Source of the DNA: Dehalococcoidia bacterium
GTDB lineage: Bacteria > Chloroflexota > Dehalococcoidia > E44-bin15
Assembly: GCA_035528575.1 (NCBI GenBank)
Contig: DATKYK010000020.1
Location: forward strand, 1 to 64,000
DNA: 64,000 bases
Reading direction: 5' to 3'
Shown here: piece by piece, positions 18,911 through 27,566 of the stretch
Layout of the letters: each line of letters starts with the position of its first letter
How positions within the stretch are numbered: position 1 is the stretch's first letter
Program-made: the position numbers and the translations under genes
The notes under the pieces: generated by a model
The model's database searches: none
What the model saw: the letters and a program-made list of their open reading frames with translations, nothing else
What the model was told of the DNA's origin: nothing

Positions 18911-19971
18911 GCCTCCTCCAGCCGATTCGCCCGATCGTGCGAAGCCAGATGGTCGATGAGGGAGTCGATCTCCCCACCAAGGATGCTTTCCAGGTTGTGA
19001 AGGTTGAGCCCGATGCGGTGGTCGGTTACTCTTCCCTGGGGGAAATTGTAGGTACGAATCTTCTCGGAGCGATCCCCGGTACCAACCTGAGAGCGTCGCT
19101 CTCTGGCGATCTCCTCAAAATGTCTTCTTTGCTCCTGGTCGAAGACGCGAGCCCGCAGCACCGCCATTGCCCTCGTCTTGTTCCTGGACTGGGAGCGCTC
19201 ATCCTGACAGATGGCCATAATCCCGGTAGGTAGATGGGTGATGCGCACCGCAGTGGCTACCTTGTTCACGTTCTGCCCCCCATGACCCCCGCTGCAGAAG
19301 ATGTCCACCCTGAGGTCATCGGGTTTGATATTCACCTCCACGTCCTCAGCCTCGGGCATGACGGCGACGGTAGCGGTGGAGGTATGAATGCGACCGCTTG
19401 ACTCGGTGACCGGCACCCGCTGCACCCGGTGCACACCTCGCTCGTACTTGAGCCTGCTATAGGCGCCCTTCCCCTTGACCTCGAATATGACCTCCTTAAA
19501 CCCACCAACGCCGCTCTGGCTACTGTCGATCACATCCACCTGCCAACCCCTGGTTTCAGCGTATCGGGTGTACATCCGGAGCAAATCTGCGGCAAAGAGG
19601 GCGGCCTCCTCACCACCGGCACCAGCGCGAACCTCCACAATGACATCCTTCTCAGCATAGGCATCCTTGGGGGTAAGGGCTTCCTCCAGTTCCCCGGTCA
19701 GGCTCTCAAGGCGCGCTTCGAGGCTTGCCAGCTCTTCCCGCACCAGTGCCGCCATCTCATCGTCCATGCCCTTTTCCAGCATGGCGCGTGTCTCTTCAAG
19801 ATCCCGAGACGTCTTCTTATAATCCCTATATTTGGCCACCAGGTCGCCAATCCCTGCCTGCTCCTTAGCCAGACCATGCAGGCGCTCCATATCGGCGATA
19901 ACTCCGGGCTGGGCCATGAGCCGGTTCAGCTCCTCATAACGATTTTCCAGGGTTTCCAGTCTCTCCTGCAT
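18907..19971 (-). CDS. prfA: Peptide chain release factor 1
   Basis: 354 residues, normal length. The GGQ peptidyl-hydrolysis motif is in SGGHGGQNVNKVATAVR, and the stop-codon recognition tripeptide PVT is in RVPVTESSGRIHTS, the RF1 rather than RF2 form. It terminates translation at UAA/UAG. Overlap with prmC couples synthesis of the factor and its methyltransferase. Confidence 0.97.
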   Translation of the reverse strand: MQERLETLENRYEELNRLMAQPGVIADMERLHGLAKEQAGIGDLVAKYRDYKKTSRDLEETRAMLEKGMDDEMAALVREELASLEARLESLTGELEEALTPKDAYAEKDVIVEVRAGAGGEEAALFAADLLRMYTRYAETRGWQVDVIDSSQSGVGGFKEVIFEVKGKGAYSRLKYERGVHRVQRVPVTESSGRIHTSTATVAVMPEAEDVEVNIKPDDLRVDIFCSGGHGGQNVNKVATAVRITHLPTGIMAICQDERSQSRNKTRAMAVLRARVFDQEQRRHFEEIARERRSQVGTGDRSEKIRTYNFPQGRVTDHRIGLNLHNLESILGGEIDSLIDHLASHDRANRLEEA

Positions 19972-19988
19972 TTCTCGCCCTCTTCACC

Positions 19989-20276
19989 TCAATTGCCTGA
20001 CATAATCGCAATAAAAAATCCTGTCCTATCGCCTCTTGTAGCAGCTCGAGCAGAGAACCCTCCCCGCTCATGGGAGCATATTGACCATAGCGTTCCTTCC
20101 CTGCGATTGTGATCCAAATAGGGAAACCAAAATTCATGCTTGCCTTCGGAGGGAGGCCCTTCCCAATCTATATTTACCAGACATGGCTCAGAATGTGCCT
20201 CGCCTATCTCAGCGCTATGGCAGATGACTGGCTTGGCCAGTTTATATACCTTCTTTACCGTGAAACTCCCCCCCAT
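19989..20276 (-). CDS. Possible small protein upstream of prfA
   Basis: A 95-codon frame ending 17 bp before prfA on the same strand. It contains HSEPCLVNIDWEGPP and then HEFWFPYLDHNRREG, compositionally protein-like, but no family was recognised and the ATG at 20276 lacks a clear ribosome site. Many bacteria carry rpmE here; this is not L31. It may be a real small gene coupled to prfA or a decayed one. Confidence 0.35.
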   Translation of the reverse strand: MGGSFTVKKVYKLAKPVICHSAEIGEAHSEPCLVNIDWEGPPSEGKHEFWFPYLDHNRREGTLWSICSHERGGFSARAATRGDRTGFFIAIMSGN

Positions 20277-20332
20277 ACTCCGCTCGCTTTTCCTTACCTA
20301 ATTTTATCACCGCTACTTCATCCTTTTTTAGT

Positions 20333-20351
20333 AAAAAAACCCCGAAGGGGG
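20333..20351 (-). terminator. Rho-independent terminator after hisS
   Basis: On the minus strand a CCCC / GGGG stem closed by a TTCG tetraloop is followed by seven T. It lies about 33 bp beyond the hisS stop. Confidence 0.85.
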
Positions 20352-20383
20352 TCATTTATATTGTACCACAACCGAGCTATTTG

Positions 20384-21640
20384 TTAAACCTGCGTTAGCA
20401 GGGCAATCACCTCATCCACCGAAACCTCCCACTGCTCCCCCTCCACCATGTCCCGGTAGACCACCTTGCCGTTTTTAATCTCATCCTCTCCAAATATGAA
20501 GGCCTGGTCTGCCCCTGAGGCATTCGCCTGACGCATCTGGGCCTTCAGACTCTTTTGACCAAAGCTCCGGTAGACCGGTAGGCCGGCACCGCGCAACCGG
20601 GCAGTCAGCTTAACCGCCTCTTCTTTCGCCTTATCCCCCACGTAGGCAATGTATATCCCCTGCGCTTTGGGTGCCGGCAGGGTGATGTCATGCTCCTTCA
20701 GATTGAGCACGGTCCGCTCTATCCCCGCAGCGAAGCCGATGGCCGGTGTGGGCTTGCCCCCCAGCTCCTCGATGAGGTCATCGTAGCGACCACCGCCACC
20801 CAGGGCACTCTGTGCACCCCCGTCACCCTGAGGCTGGACCTCGAAGACAGTCCTTGTATAGTAATCCAGGCCCCGCACCAGACGATGGTTCTGCTTGAAG
20901 GGGATCTTCACAAGACGGAGATGCCCTAACACATCTTTGAAATGTTCTCTGCATTCGGGGCACAGGGACGCTGTGCTTTTAGGAGCACCGTTGGCTGCAC
21001 CCTGACATGAGGGCTTCTTACAGTCAAGCAGGCGTATCGGATTCTTGCCATACCTTGTTTTACACTCGGGGCACAGCTGGTCGATATACTGGGAGTAATA
21101 CCCCTTGAGCTTCTTTAGATAGACAGGGCGGCACTTCTTGCAACCGATGCTGTTTACCTGCATGGAAAGCCTGCGCAATCCGAGTGACTTGAAGAAGCAC
21201 CGCGCCATCTCGATTACCTCGGCATCCAAGGCGGGGTCGCCCTCGCCCAGCGCCTCATAGCCAAACTGCCGATGCTGCCGGTATCTACCCTTCTGGGGCC
21301 GCTCGTATCTGAAGATGGAGGCAAAGTAATAGAGCCTTACCGGCAGGGGCAGGTTATGCATACCATGCTCCAGGTAAGCACGACATATCGGGGCAGTGCC
21401 CTCGGGGCGCAGGGTCATCATGTGACCACTGCGATCGTAAAAGCTGTAGGTCTCCTTCTCCACGATGTCCGTGCCCGGGCCGATGGTACGAATAAAAAGG
21501 CGGGAATCCTCGAAGACCGGGGTATCGATGCGTACGTAGCCATAACGCTGGCAAATCTCGGCTGCCCGCTCCTCCACGTATCTGAAGTAAGCCTGTTCCG
21601 CGGGCAGTACATCCGCTGTTCCTCTCGGTGCCTTATACAA
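20384..21640 (-). CDS. hisS: Histidyl-tRNA synthetase
   Basis: 418 residues, normal for bacterial HisRS. Class II motifs are visible: motif 2 in FRYERPQKGRYRQHRQFG, the histidine-binding signature LVRGLDYYTRTVFE and motif 3 in AAGIERTVL. A C-terminal anticodon-binding domain follows. The insertion domain carries extra CxxC-type cysteines (IGCKKC, CPECK, CPEC), suggesting a bound zinc. It charges tRNA-His in the cytoplasm. The gene is monocistronic with its own terminator. Confidence 0.97.
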   Translation of the reverse strand: MYKAPRGTADVLPAEQAYFRYVEERAAEICQRYGYVRIDTPVFEDSRLFIRTIGPGTDIVEKETYSFYDRSGHMMTLRPEGTAPICRAYLEHGMHNLPLPVRLYYFASIFRYERPQKGRYRQHRQFGYEALGEGDPALDAEVIEMARCFFKSLGLRRLSMQVNSIGCKKCRPVYLKKLKGYYSQYIDQLCPECKTRYGKNPIRLLDCKKPSCQGAANGAPKSTASLCPECREHFKDVLGHLRLVKIPFKQNHRLVRGLDYYTRTVFEVQPQGDGGAQSALGGGGRYDDLIEELGGKPTPAIGFAAGIERTVLNLKEHDITLPAPKAQGIYIAYVGDKAKEEAVKLTARLRGAGLPVYRSFGQKSLKAQMRQANASGADQAFIFGEDEIKNGKVVYRDMVEGEQWEVSVDEVIALLTQV

Positions 21641-21706
21641 AAGTCCCCTCTTAACTGGCTAGCATACACTAGGGTAAAGGGGTTGTAAAGGGTGCACAAG
21701 AAAGCT

Positions 21707-24241
21707 TTACCAGGAATACAAATCCCACACCTCATGTAAAACGGGGGTATTGGCGCTATCTGTAGTTGTCAGAGTTGCCCGCCACTGCTGATACCTCCCC
21801 GTTGGCAGGACAGAGGCATCCTGCCACGCCGGTGTGCCATTACCTTTTAGGAATATGGTATCCGATGCCCTAACCTCAAAGCTTATGTCGGTACCCGAGA
21901 GAAGCGTTTTGTCCCATCCCAGCAGGTCCCAGCCAGCATTCACTTCAGAGGTATCATAGACATTGGAGGCAATGGTGCTCGGGGAGTAAGCCTCTTCCGC
22001 CTCCACGCTGGCGCCCGGCTCCGGGTCGGCGTATTTGCGCCTCTCATAATGACACTTGATTTCATCCGCACTCAAAGCCCTATTGTAGATGCGGACCTCG
22101 TCAATCATGCCATCGAAATATCTCTGGCTAGCACCTGGCCTTCCGATTCTCAGATTGGTGTCCCAATCTGTCCTAGCGGTTTGGTCTCCTGTATCGTTTC
22201 CCACAGAAACCCCATCTAAGAACAGTTCTCCTGATGGTGATGAACCAGCATTCGTTACTATAAAAGCCACATGATGCCAATTGGTTGTATCTGAGAAAGA
22301 AGCATCTATCCTTATAACGTTTGGTTCTGATGCATCTTCATTGGTTCCATAAAAGCCTCCCACTATGTTATCCGCATCATAGGCACCAACATTTATGTGA
22401 GCTTCGTGATGTCCACTAGCACCAGCGCCCCATCCGTTTTCGGCTGACGGGCCTTCCCATAATAAATGATGTGCACCTGTTGTTGTATGTGTCTTGAACC
22501 AACATTCCCAAGTGAAATGGGTGGCTGTTTTCGACTCACCGCTTGTGGTTTGGATATAATCATCACTACCATCAAGATCGAGGGAGTCGCCATTGGAGAA
22601 GCGTACATCAGTTCTGCCATCCCAATAACCGCCATCTGAAGCTACCCACTCATCATTGTCTCCATTAGTAATCGTTCCATGATTTCCCTGTCCAGAACTG
22701 TCTGAAACATTTGTCCCAGATCCTTCGTCCATGTGCCACAATCCTACCAATCCAGACTCACCAAAATCCTTGGTGAACGTGTTATCAAAATTGGTAGCAG
22801 CGCTCGCCTCAGAATTACCATAGTACATGTAAATCCTTATACTTCCCGAAGGGATGGAGGACACTTTGACCCAGAACACCGCCGACGTGTTTGAAGTATA
22901 ACTTTCCGTCCAATACGAGAGTAAAGTGGTACCATCGCTTGCAGTGAAGCGGATGTCATCGAAGTTGGACTGCATGTCAGCATCGTAGGTTACATCAACC
23001 CTGACCTGATAATCAGTCAGGGCAGAGCCCGAGTTACTTATGGTTACCGGGGCCCGCCGGCTCCAGGAAGCATCATACCAGTTAGAAACGGGATAATAGA
23101 GAATTTCCTCCGAGCCTACACTGGTGGTCGGCGCTGGGTCAGCGTATTTGCGAACCCTGACATTGTCAAATCTGCAATATGCCCCGTAATGGTTTGCCAA
23201 GCCAATCTCACCTGGTCCCGAATAGCTTGTGTCGGTTGCCGTGGACTTAAGGCTGCCATCGTTGTATATCTCAAACGTGGAGCCACTTATCACCAGTTTG
23301 GCTTCTTGCCACTGACCTGCGATACCAAATCTTGGCACCGATGTACCAAAAGTTCCCCACCCGCTGTACGGGGGCTTCAGCCACGGCGTTTCATCCCCAG
23401 AGCGACAATCCCACCTTCCTTTATATCCAGTATTTGCAGGATAATTCCCGCGGAATATAATTTCCGGAAGGGCATTTGTGTCTGGATAAATATCAGCCTC
23501 AATTACCCCGTCCTGAAATCCGGTGTAGGTCGCATCTGAGCCGATAGCGGCAAATCCATAGGGAGAGCTTGTTGTGCCTCCACTGATTTCCAGGCAGGGA
23601 GCGGGATTACCGACACTGGAGCTAATCGCAACGTCGGTATCGATGTGAATAGTCCACTTGCTTAAGTCCCCGGAAAAATCATCAAAGAAGACAAAGGTGT
23701 TCGTTCCATTGCTCGTAGTGCTAACGCTCGGATTCCCATAATACATATAGATGGTGGAGTCGCCAGCAGGGACAGAAGACACGTTGACCCAGAACACCGC
23801 AGAGGTGCTCACACTGTAACTCTCCAGCCAATATGAGAGCAAGGTGGTACCATTGCCCTCGGTGAAGCGAATATCATCGAAGTCGGACTGCATGTCATCG
23901 TCGTAGTTTACATCAACCCTGACCTGATATTCGGTGAGGGCAGAGCCAGAGTTACTTATGGTTACCGGTGCCCGCCGGCTCCAGGAAGCATCATACCAGT
24001 CCTCAGGCATTTCAAGCTTTACATCCCCAGGGCTCGAGGAGGTATCGACATTATTGAGAACGCCATCATTAAACTCTGACTCAGTGGTTACTACCCACAG
24101 GCCGAAGGAGCGATTGAAGTTCGATAGCCTCTTTGGGAGCAATTCGTGAGAGCTGAGGGCATACACATTACCGCTGCTGGTAAGAGCAAATAGCAGCGCT
24201 AGAGCAAGGAGAGGGAATATCCTGGTAAAAAGGTTTTTCAT
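21707..24241 (-). CDS. Secreted protein with two DUF2341 domains and a LamG domain
   Basis: 844 residues with an N-terminal signal peptide (hydrophobic LLALALLFALTSSGNVYA). Two DUF2341 units share an almost identical opening, WYDASWSRRAPVTISN, near residues 82 and 388. A concanavalin-like LamG/laminin-G fold runs from about 495 to 715 (GLVGLWHMDEGSGTNVSDSS, WHHVAFIV, IDEVRIYNRALSADEI). Such proteins are extracellular and likely bind sugars or surfaces. The end overlaps nothing; the start overlaps the 3' end of the next gene by 4 bp, so it is co-translated with 24238-24801. Confidence 0.85.
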   Translation of the reverse strand: MKNLFTRIFPLLALALLFALTSSGNVYALSSHELLPKRLSNFNRSFGLWVVTTESEFNDGVLNNVDTSSSPGDVKLEMPEDWYDASWSRRAPVTISNSGSALTEYQVRVDVNYDDDMQSDFDDIRFTEGNGTTLLSYWLESYSVSTSAVFWVNVSSVPAGDSTIYMYYGNPSVSTTSNGTNTFVFFDDFSGDLSKWTIHIDTDVAISSSVGNPAPCLEISGGTTSSPYGFAAIGSDATYTGFQDGVIEADIYPDTNALPEIIFRGNYPANTGYKGRWDCRSGDETPWLKPPYSGWGTFGTSVPRFGIAGQWQEAKLVISGSTFEIYNDGSLKSTATDTSYSGPGEIGLANHYGAYCRFDNVRVRKYADPAPTTSVGSEEILYYPVSNWYDASWSRRAPVTISNSGSALTDYQVRVDVTYDADMQSNFDDIRFTASDGTTLLSYWTESYTSNTSAVFWVKVSSIPSGSIRIYMYYGNSEASAATNFDNTFTKDFGESGLVGLWHMDEGSGTNVSDSSGQGNHGTITNGDNDEWVASDGGYWDGRTDVRFSNGDSLDLDGSDDYIQTTSGESKTATHFTWECWFKTHTTTGAHHLLWEGPSAENGWGAGASGHHEAHINVGAYDADNIVGGFYGTNEDASEPNVIRIDASFSDTTNWHHVAFIVTNAGSSPSGELFLDGVSVGNDTGDQTARTDWDTNLRIGRPGASQRYFDGMIDEVRIYNRALSADEIKCHYERRKYADPEPGASVEAEEAYSPSTIASNVYDTSEVNAGWDLLGWDKTLLSGTDISFEVRASDTIFLKGNGTPAWQDASVLPTGRYQQWRATLTTTDSANTPVLHEVWDLYSW

Positions 24242-24801
24242 AAGCCATTAGCCCGATCACCGTTTTGATTCAGCGCTATGCTCAGCGAGTCTATATCCTC
24301 AAGCGGGAACTTCCGGGGCAGGGGCACGGCAACATACACAGTGGCGTCGGGGTCGATATCCACATACCGAATGACGCGGTTGACGGGTTCATCATTTATG
24401 TCGACATCTACAGCTACTTTATGGGGGCAGGTATCACCATTGGTAACCTTTACGATGACACCGCTCACCTTGCTAATGGCCTCTATAGCTTTCCCCTTGC
24501 TTCTCTTAGTAGCGTAAGCCAGGCGGTAATCATTCACCATGATGGAGTCCGCATTGGTGATTTTGCTCCTGATCTGACACACCGCGGGCTTGCTTGAAGC
24601 GAAAATTGTGATGCCGGCGCCGAGGACCGCAGCCCCGGCAATAACCGCCACCAGAATATAATCCCCCCATTTAATCACGCCCCCAATTAGGTAGCCATAA
24701 CCTATTATCGCCACTGCAATTACAATCAAGGGGACTATGGCGATGCTGATTCCCTTGGAATCCCTCATCGCTGGATCCTTATAGCTTCTCGATTTACCCA
24801 T
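24238..24801 (-). CDS. Membrane-anchored protein of the surface operon, unknown function
   Basis: 187 residues with two adjacent transmembrane helices (IAIVPLIVIAVAIIGYGYLI and ILVAVIAGAAVLGAGITIF) followed by a ~110-residue domain of beta-strand pattern that includes one NGDTCPHKVAVDVDI stretch. That outer domain resembles the beta-rich part of the 146-residue neighbour. It overlaps the DUF2341 gene by 4 bp. Possibly an assembly or anchoring partner; no family recognised. Confidence 0.7.
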   Translation of the reverse strand: MGKSRSYKDPAMRDSKGISIAIVPLIVIAVAIIGYGYLIGGVIKWGDYILVAVIAGAAVLGAGITIFASSKPAVCQIRSKITNADSIMVNDYRLAYATKRSKGKAIEAISKVSGVIVKVTNGDTCPHKVAVDVDINDEPVNRVIRYVDIDPDATVYVAVPLPRKFPLEDIDSLSIALNQNGDRANGL

Positions 24802-24899
24802 CAGATCGCTCCCACCGGCGAAATCAACTCAGGGGGCTGAAGGGGCACCGCAAATCGGCACCCCCTCAGCCAATGATAACCCTACAGCTATCGATTACC

Positions 24900-25340
24900 T
24901 TAGCCCTCATCGGTTACTATTATTTTCAGCTCGTCTACATCTACCAGGGCAACATTGCTGCCGAGACTTACAGTAACCTCGGTAGTGGTTGATGCAGTAA
25001 TAGTCTCGTCAGCTGCCGTCCCGCTGGCCTGGAGCGTGCTAGTGCCATCGAGAATGGCGACATCGATATCCGCCGTATGATTGGAAGTATCGGTATTATT
25101 CACCGTGACCTTTACCTGTGTTACCTCGGTTAGCTCACCATTGTAAACTAACTCATAGTCGGTCACCGACAAATCACCGGATTCCGAAATCGTCGCCTCT
25201 CCCGCCCAGGGCTCGGTGCCCGGCGTTACGGTATTCACCGTAAAGGCATAGGCGACACCGACGCCAGCCAGCAGCACTATCACCAGCAGCTCCACCGCTA
25301 TGATAGGCCTCATGACTACCCTTTTATTCATCGCTTTCAT
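24900..25340 (-). CDS. Pilin-like or secreted beta-rich surface protein
   Basis: 146 residues: a short basic N-terminus, one hydrophobic helix (IIAVELLVIVLLAGVGVAYAF) and a Thr/Val/Asp-rich extracellular domain with few aromatic or basic residues. This is the layout of archaeal-type pilins or small tethered surface proteins, though no clear prepilin peptidase site was identified. AGGGGGTGAGAG precedes the ATG. First gene of the surface operon, directly behind a structured leader. Confidence 0.7.
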   Translation of the reverse strand: MKAMNKRVVMRPIIAVELLVIVLLAGVGVAYAFTVNTVTPGTEPWAGEATISESGDLSVTDYELVYNGELTEVTQVKVTVNNTDTSNHTADIDVAILDGTSTLQASGTAADETITASTTTEVTVSLGSNVALVDVDELKIIVTDEG

Positions 25341-25359
25341 CTCTCACCCCCTATATACA

Positions 25360-25387
25360 ATAAAAACCGACCCTTACGGTCGGTTTT
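25360..25387 (-). terminator. Terminator-like hairpin in the leader of the surface operon
   Basis: AAAACCGACC / GGTCGGTTTT, a perfect ten-base stem with a five-base loop and a T-rich tail, lies 20-47 bp before the start codon at 25340 on the minus strand. A terminator inside a 5' leader indicates transcription attenuation. Confidence 0.75.
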
Positions 25388-25460
25388 GCTATTGGCTCCG
25401 CGAAGCCCCAGCAACCATCTAACAGGCTACGCTTCTACGCCTCCGTAAAACAATTTCCCC
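25386..25460 (-). promoter_or_regulatory. Structured leader upstream of the surface operon (possible riboswitch or attenuator)
   Basis: Immediately upstream of the leader terminator is a second hairpin (TTGCT .. AGCAA enclosing GGCT .. AGCC, 25386-25414 in plus coordinates), which shares bases with the terminator stem at 25386-25387. A GC-rich segment (GGAGGCGTAGAAGCGTAGCC on the minus strand) precedes it in an otherwise AT-rich interval. The arrangement is that of an aptamer-terminator switch, but no known riboswitch consensus, including c-di-GMP types, could be matched by eye. Confidence 0.4.
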
Positions 25461-25469
25461 CAGTTTTAA

Positions 25470-25785
25470 ATGATCTTTTAATTTAGGTTCAACACCCCCT
25501 TCCCCGGCTAATTTTGGTCGCCACCGTTCCCCGAAGCTGGCAACCATTTAATTCATAACACCATAATTTTTTGCTCTATATAGCATATTATTTTATATAT
25601 TATTATACTAAATCCGTATATTATATAACTTATAGTATACTTTGTCAATACCTTTTAAGCATAATTAAGCAAATTGCTTTATTATTATCCTAATCGGCAC
25701 ATCAAGTTTTACTGGCCAGTTGCGGATAGCTTGAACCATTTGGAGATTACAGGGCAATGACTTGGTGCCAACCGACTTTGGTGCT
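25470..25785. other. Very AT-rich intergenic interval
   Basis: About 300 bp including an AT-rich, partly palindromic stretch (25575-25660). It likely contains the promoter of the surface operon, but no box could be assigned with confidence. Confidence 0.35.
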
Positions 25786-26044
25786 GGTTGTCATGCTAAA
25801 CTTGTTTCAGCATCCCCACGTTTCATGACGGAATAACACTGAGATTGCCACGTCCCCCGACACGTCGGGGAACGCTTCGGCCTATATTGGGGCCGGGGGT
25901 CTGGGGGTCATCATCCGGCTTGACCGGATGATCCAGGGAGCATACTGAGCCAGTTTCTGGATTGCCCGATCGAGTCGGGCAATGACGGGTACGGTGTAGG
26001 GAGGGCAATGACAGTTAAAAAGTCGGCCAGCGGTTCTGAGGAAA
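25786..26044. repeat. Composite intergenic repeat, copy A
   Basis: Mosaic of palindromes (GTCATGCTAAACTTG.., CCCCGACACGTCGGGG, CATCATCCGG/CCGGATGATC, TTGCCCGATCGAGTCGGGCAA). Its middle matches 31012-31200 in inverted orientation over about 130 bp, and its two ends match 35456-35642, also inverted. It forms the left border of the kinase region. Confidence 0.8.
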
Positions 26045-26136
26045 CACAACGAGTAATGAATCACCCCTCAGCAAGCTGAGGGGCATTTCACCAATTGCCA
26101 ATCACTAATCTCTAATTGCCAATTACCCAACACGGC

Positions 26137-26748
26137 CTAGAATGACCTCTGACATTTCGGGCATACAAAATGCGCTACGAACCAGTGCCCATCGGTCCGG
26201 CTATAATCGGGCATAAGCTCCATAACTAATTCTTCTGAACAGTCAGGACAATTAAATGGCCCGGTTAGACCGATACCGTGCGCTAACTTTGTCGCATCTA
26301 CCTTTTCTTCCTTCACCAGAACTCTACATGGGCTAATAGCTTTTCTGATCTCAGCCTGTTCCAGTATTGTGTCAATCTTTGTCATTACTTCGCTTGGCGA
26401 GTAAAAACCCTTTAGCAGATAGTCATTTGCTCCCAAATGCAGACCTTTGCGAATGTCCTCCCATTGACCCAATATGGTTAGAATAATAACAGGAATGTCT
26501 TTTATTTCATCGTCACAACGAATGTTTTTCAACACTTCCAATCCATGAATTCTGGGCAGCTTTAAATCCAGCAGGATCAGGTCCGGCTTCCCTGTCTTTG
26601 CCATTTGCAGTCCACTCTCGGCATCTTCAGCCATTAGAACCTTATAACCATAATCGGTGAGAGCATCCTCATACACCATCTTGAATACGGTTTCATCTTC
26701 GATAACTAATACCGTTCCCTTATTCACTTCGTTACCAGTGGTGCTCAT
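26137..26748 (-). CDS. Response regulator with C-terminal zinc-ribbon-like domain (copy 1)
   Basis: 203 residues. A receiver domain (about 12-130) has the phospho-acceptor in LILLDLKLPR, an acidic pair (EDE) near the N-terminus and the conserved Lys in YLLKGFYSP. A linker leads to a C-terminal module with CPDC and CPKC about 32 residues apart, likely a zinc ribbon, instead of a common DNA-binding output. It is about 85 percent identical to the next gene, and the intergenic sequence after each stop is also similar, so the pair is a recent ~800-bp tandem duplication. It may bind nucleic acid or protein. Confidence 0.88.
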   Translation of the reverse strand: MSTTGNEVNKGTVLVIEDETVFKMVYEDALTDYGYKVLMAEDAESGLQMAKTGKPDLILLDLKLPRIHGLEVLKNIRCDDEIKDIPVIILTILGQWEDIRKGLHLGANDYLLKGFYSPSEVMTKIDTILEQAEIRKAISPCRVLVKEEKVDATKLAHGIGLTGPFNCPDCSEELVMELMPDYSRTDGHWFVAHFVCPKCQRSF

Positions 26749-26933
26749 ATATTTTTACCTCGCATGTCTCTATTCCCAAAGCGGCATTTTCAATGCCTGG
26801 TAAATAAAAGCACCTTCCAGTCCATCAATTTTTCTACCTTCGGTAATATTCGGTTGAACCGCCACAAGCTCGGAATGACATATGGCTACAACCACCAATT
26901 ACCAATTACGAATTGCCAATTACCCAACACGGC

Positions 26934-27545
26934 CTAGAACGACCTCTGACATTTCGGACACACAAAATGCGCTACGAACCAGTGCCCCTCGGTCCGGGTA
27001 TAATCGGGCATAAGCTCCATAGTTAATTCTTCTGAACAGTCAGGACAACTAAATTGCTCGGCTAGACCGATATCTCTCCCCAAGTTAACTGCATCTGCCT
27101 TTGCTTCCTTCACCAGAAGTCTATATGAGCTAATGGCTTTTTTGATATCAGCCTGTTCCAGTATTGCGTCAATCTTCCTTAATACCTCGCGTGGCGAGTA
27201 AAAGCCTTTTACCAGATAGTCATTTGCTCCCAAATCCAGACCTTTGCGAATGTCCTCCCGTTGACCCAGTACTGATAGAATAATAACAGGAATGGCTTTT
27301 ATTTCATCGTCATAACGAATGTTTTTCAACACTTCCAATCCATGAAGTTTGGGCAGATTCAAATCCAGCAGGATCAGGTCTGGCTTCTCTGTTTTTGCCA
27401 TTTGCCATCCACTCTCGCCATCTTCAGCCGTTAGAGTCTTATAACCATAATTGGTAAGAGCATCCTGATACACCATCCTGAAAACGTTTTCATCTTCGAT
27501 AATTAATATCCTTCCCCTATTCACTTCGTTACCAGTGGTGGTCAT
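26934..27545 (-). CDS. Response regulator with C-terminal zinc-ribbon-like domain (copy 2)
   Basis: 203 residues, paralogue of 26137-26748 with the same receiver (LILLDLNLPK, YLVKGFYSP) and CPDC/CPKC tail. It follows the REC-PAS-kinase gene (27567-29060) by 21 bp on the same strand and may be its phosphorylation partner. Both copies keep the catalytic aspartate and lysine, so both should be functional. Confidence 0.88.
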   Translation of the reverse strand: MTTTGNEVNRGRILIIEDENVFRMVYQDALTNYGYKTLTAEDGESGWQMAKTEKPDLILLDLNLPKLHGLEVLKNIRYDDEIKAIPVIILSVLGQREDIRKGLDLGANDYLVKGFYSPREVLRKIDAILEQADIKKAISSYRLLVKEAKADAVNLGRDIGLAEQFSCPDCSEELTMELMPDYTRTEGHWFVAHFVCPKCQRSF

Positions 27546-27566
27546 ATACTTTTACCCCATATGTTT

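Noticed and set aside
25400-25460. c-di-GMP riboswitch
   Set aside because: The characteristic conserved core and tetraloop-receptor pattern could not be found; kept only as an unassigned structured leader.
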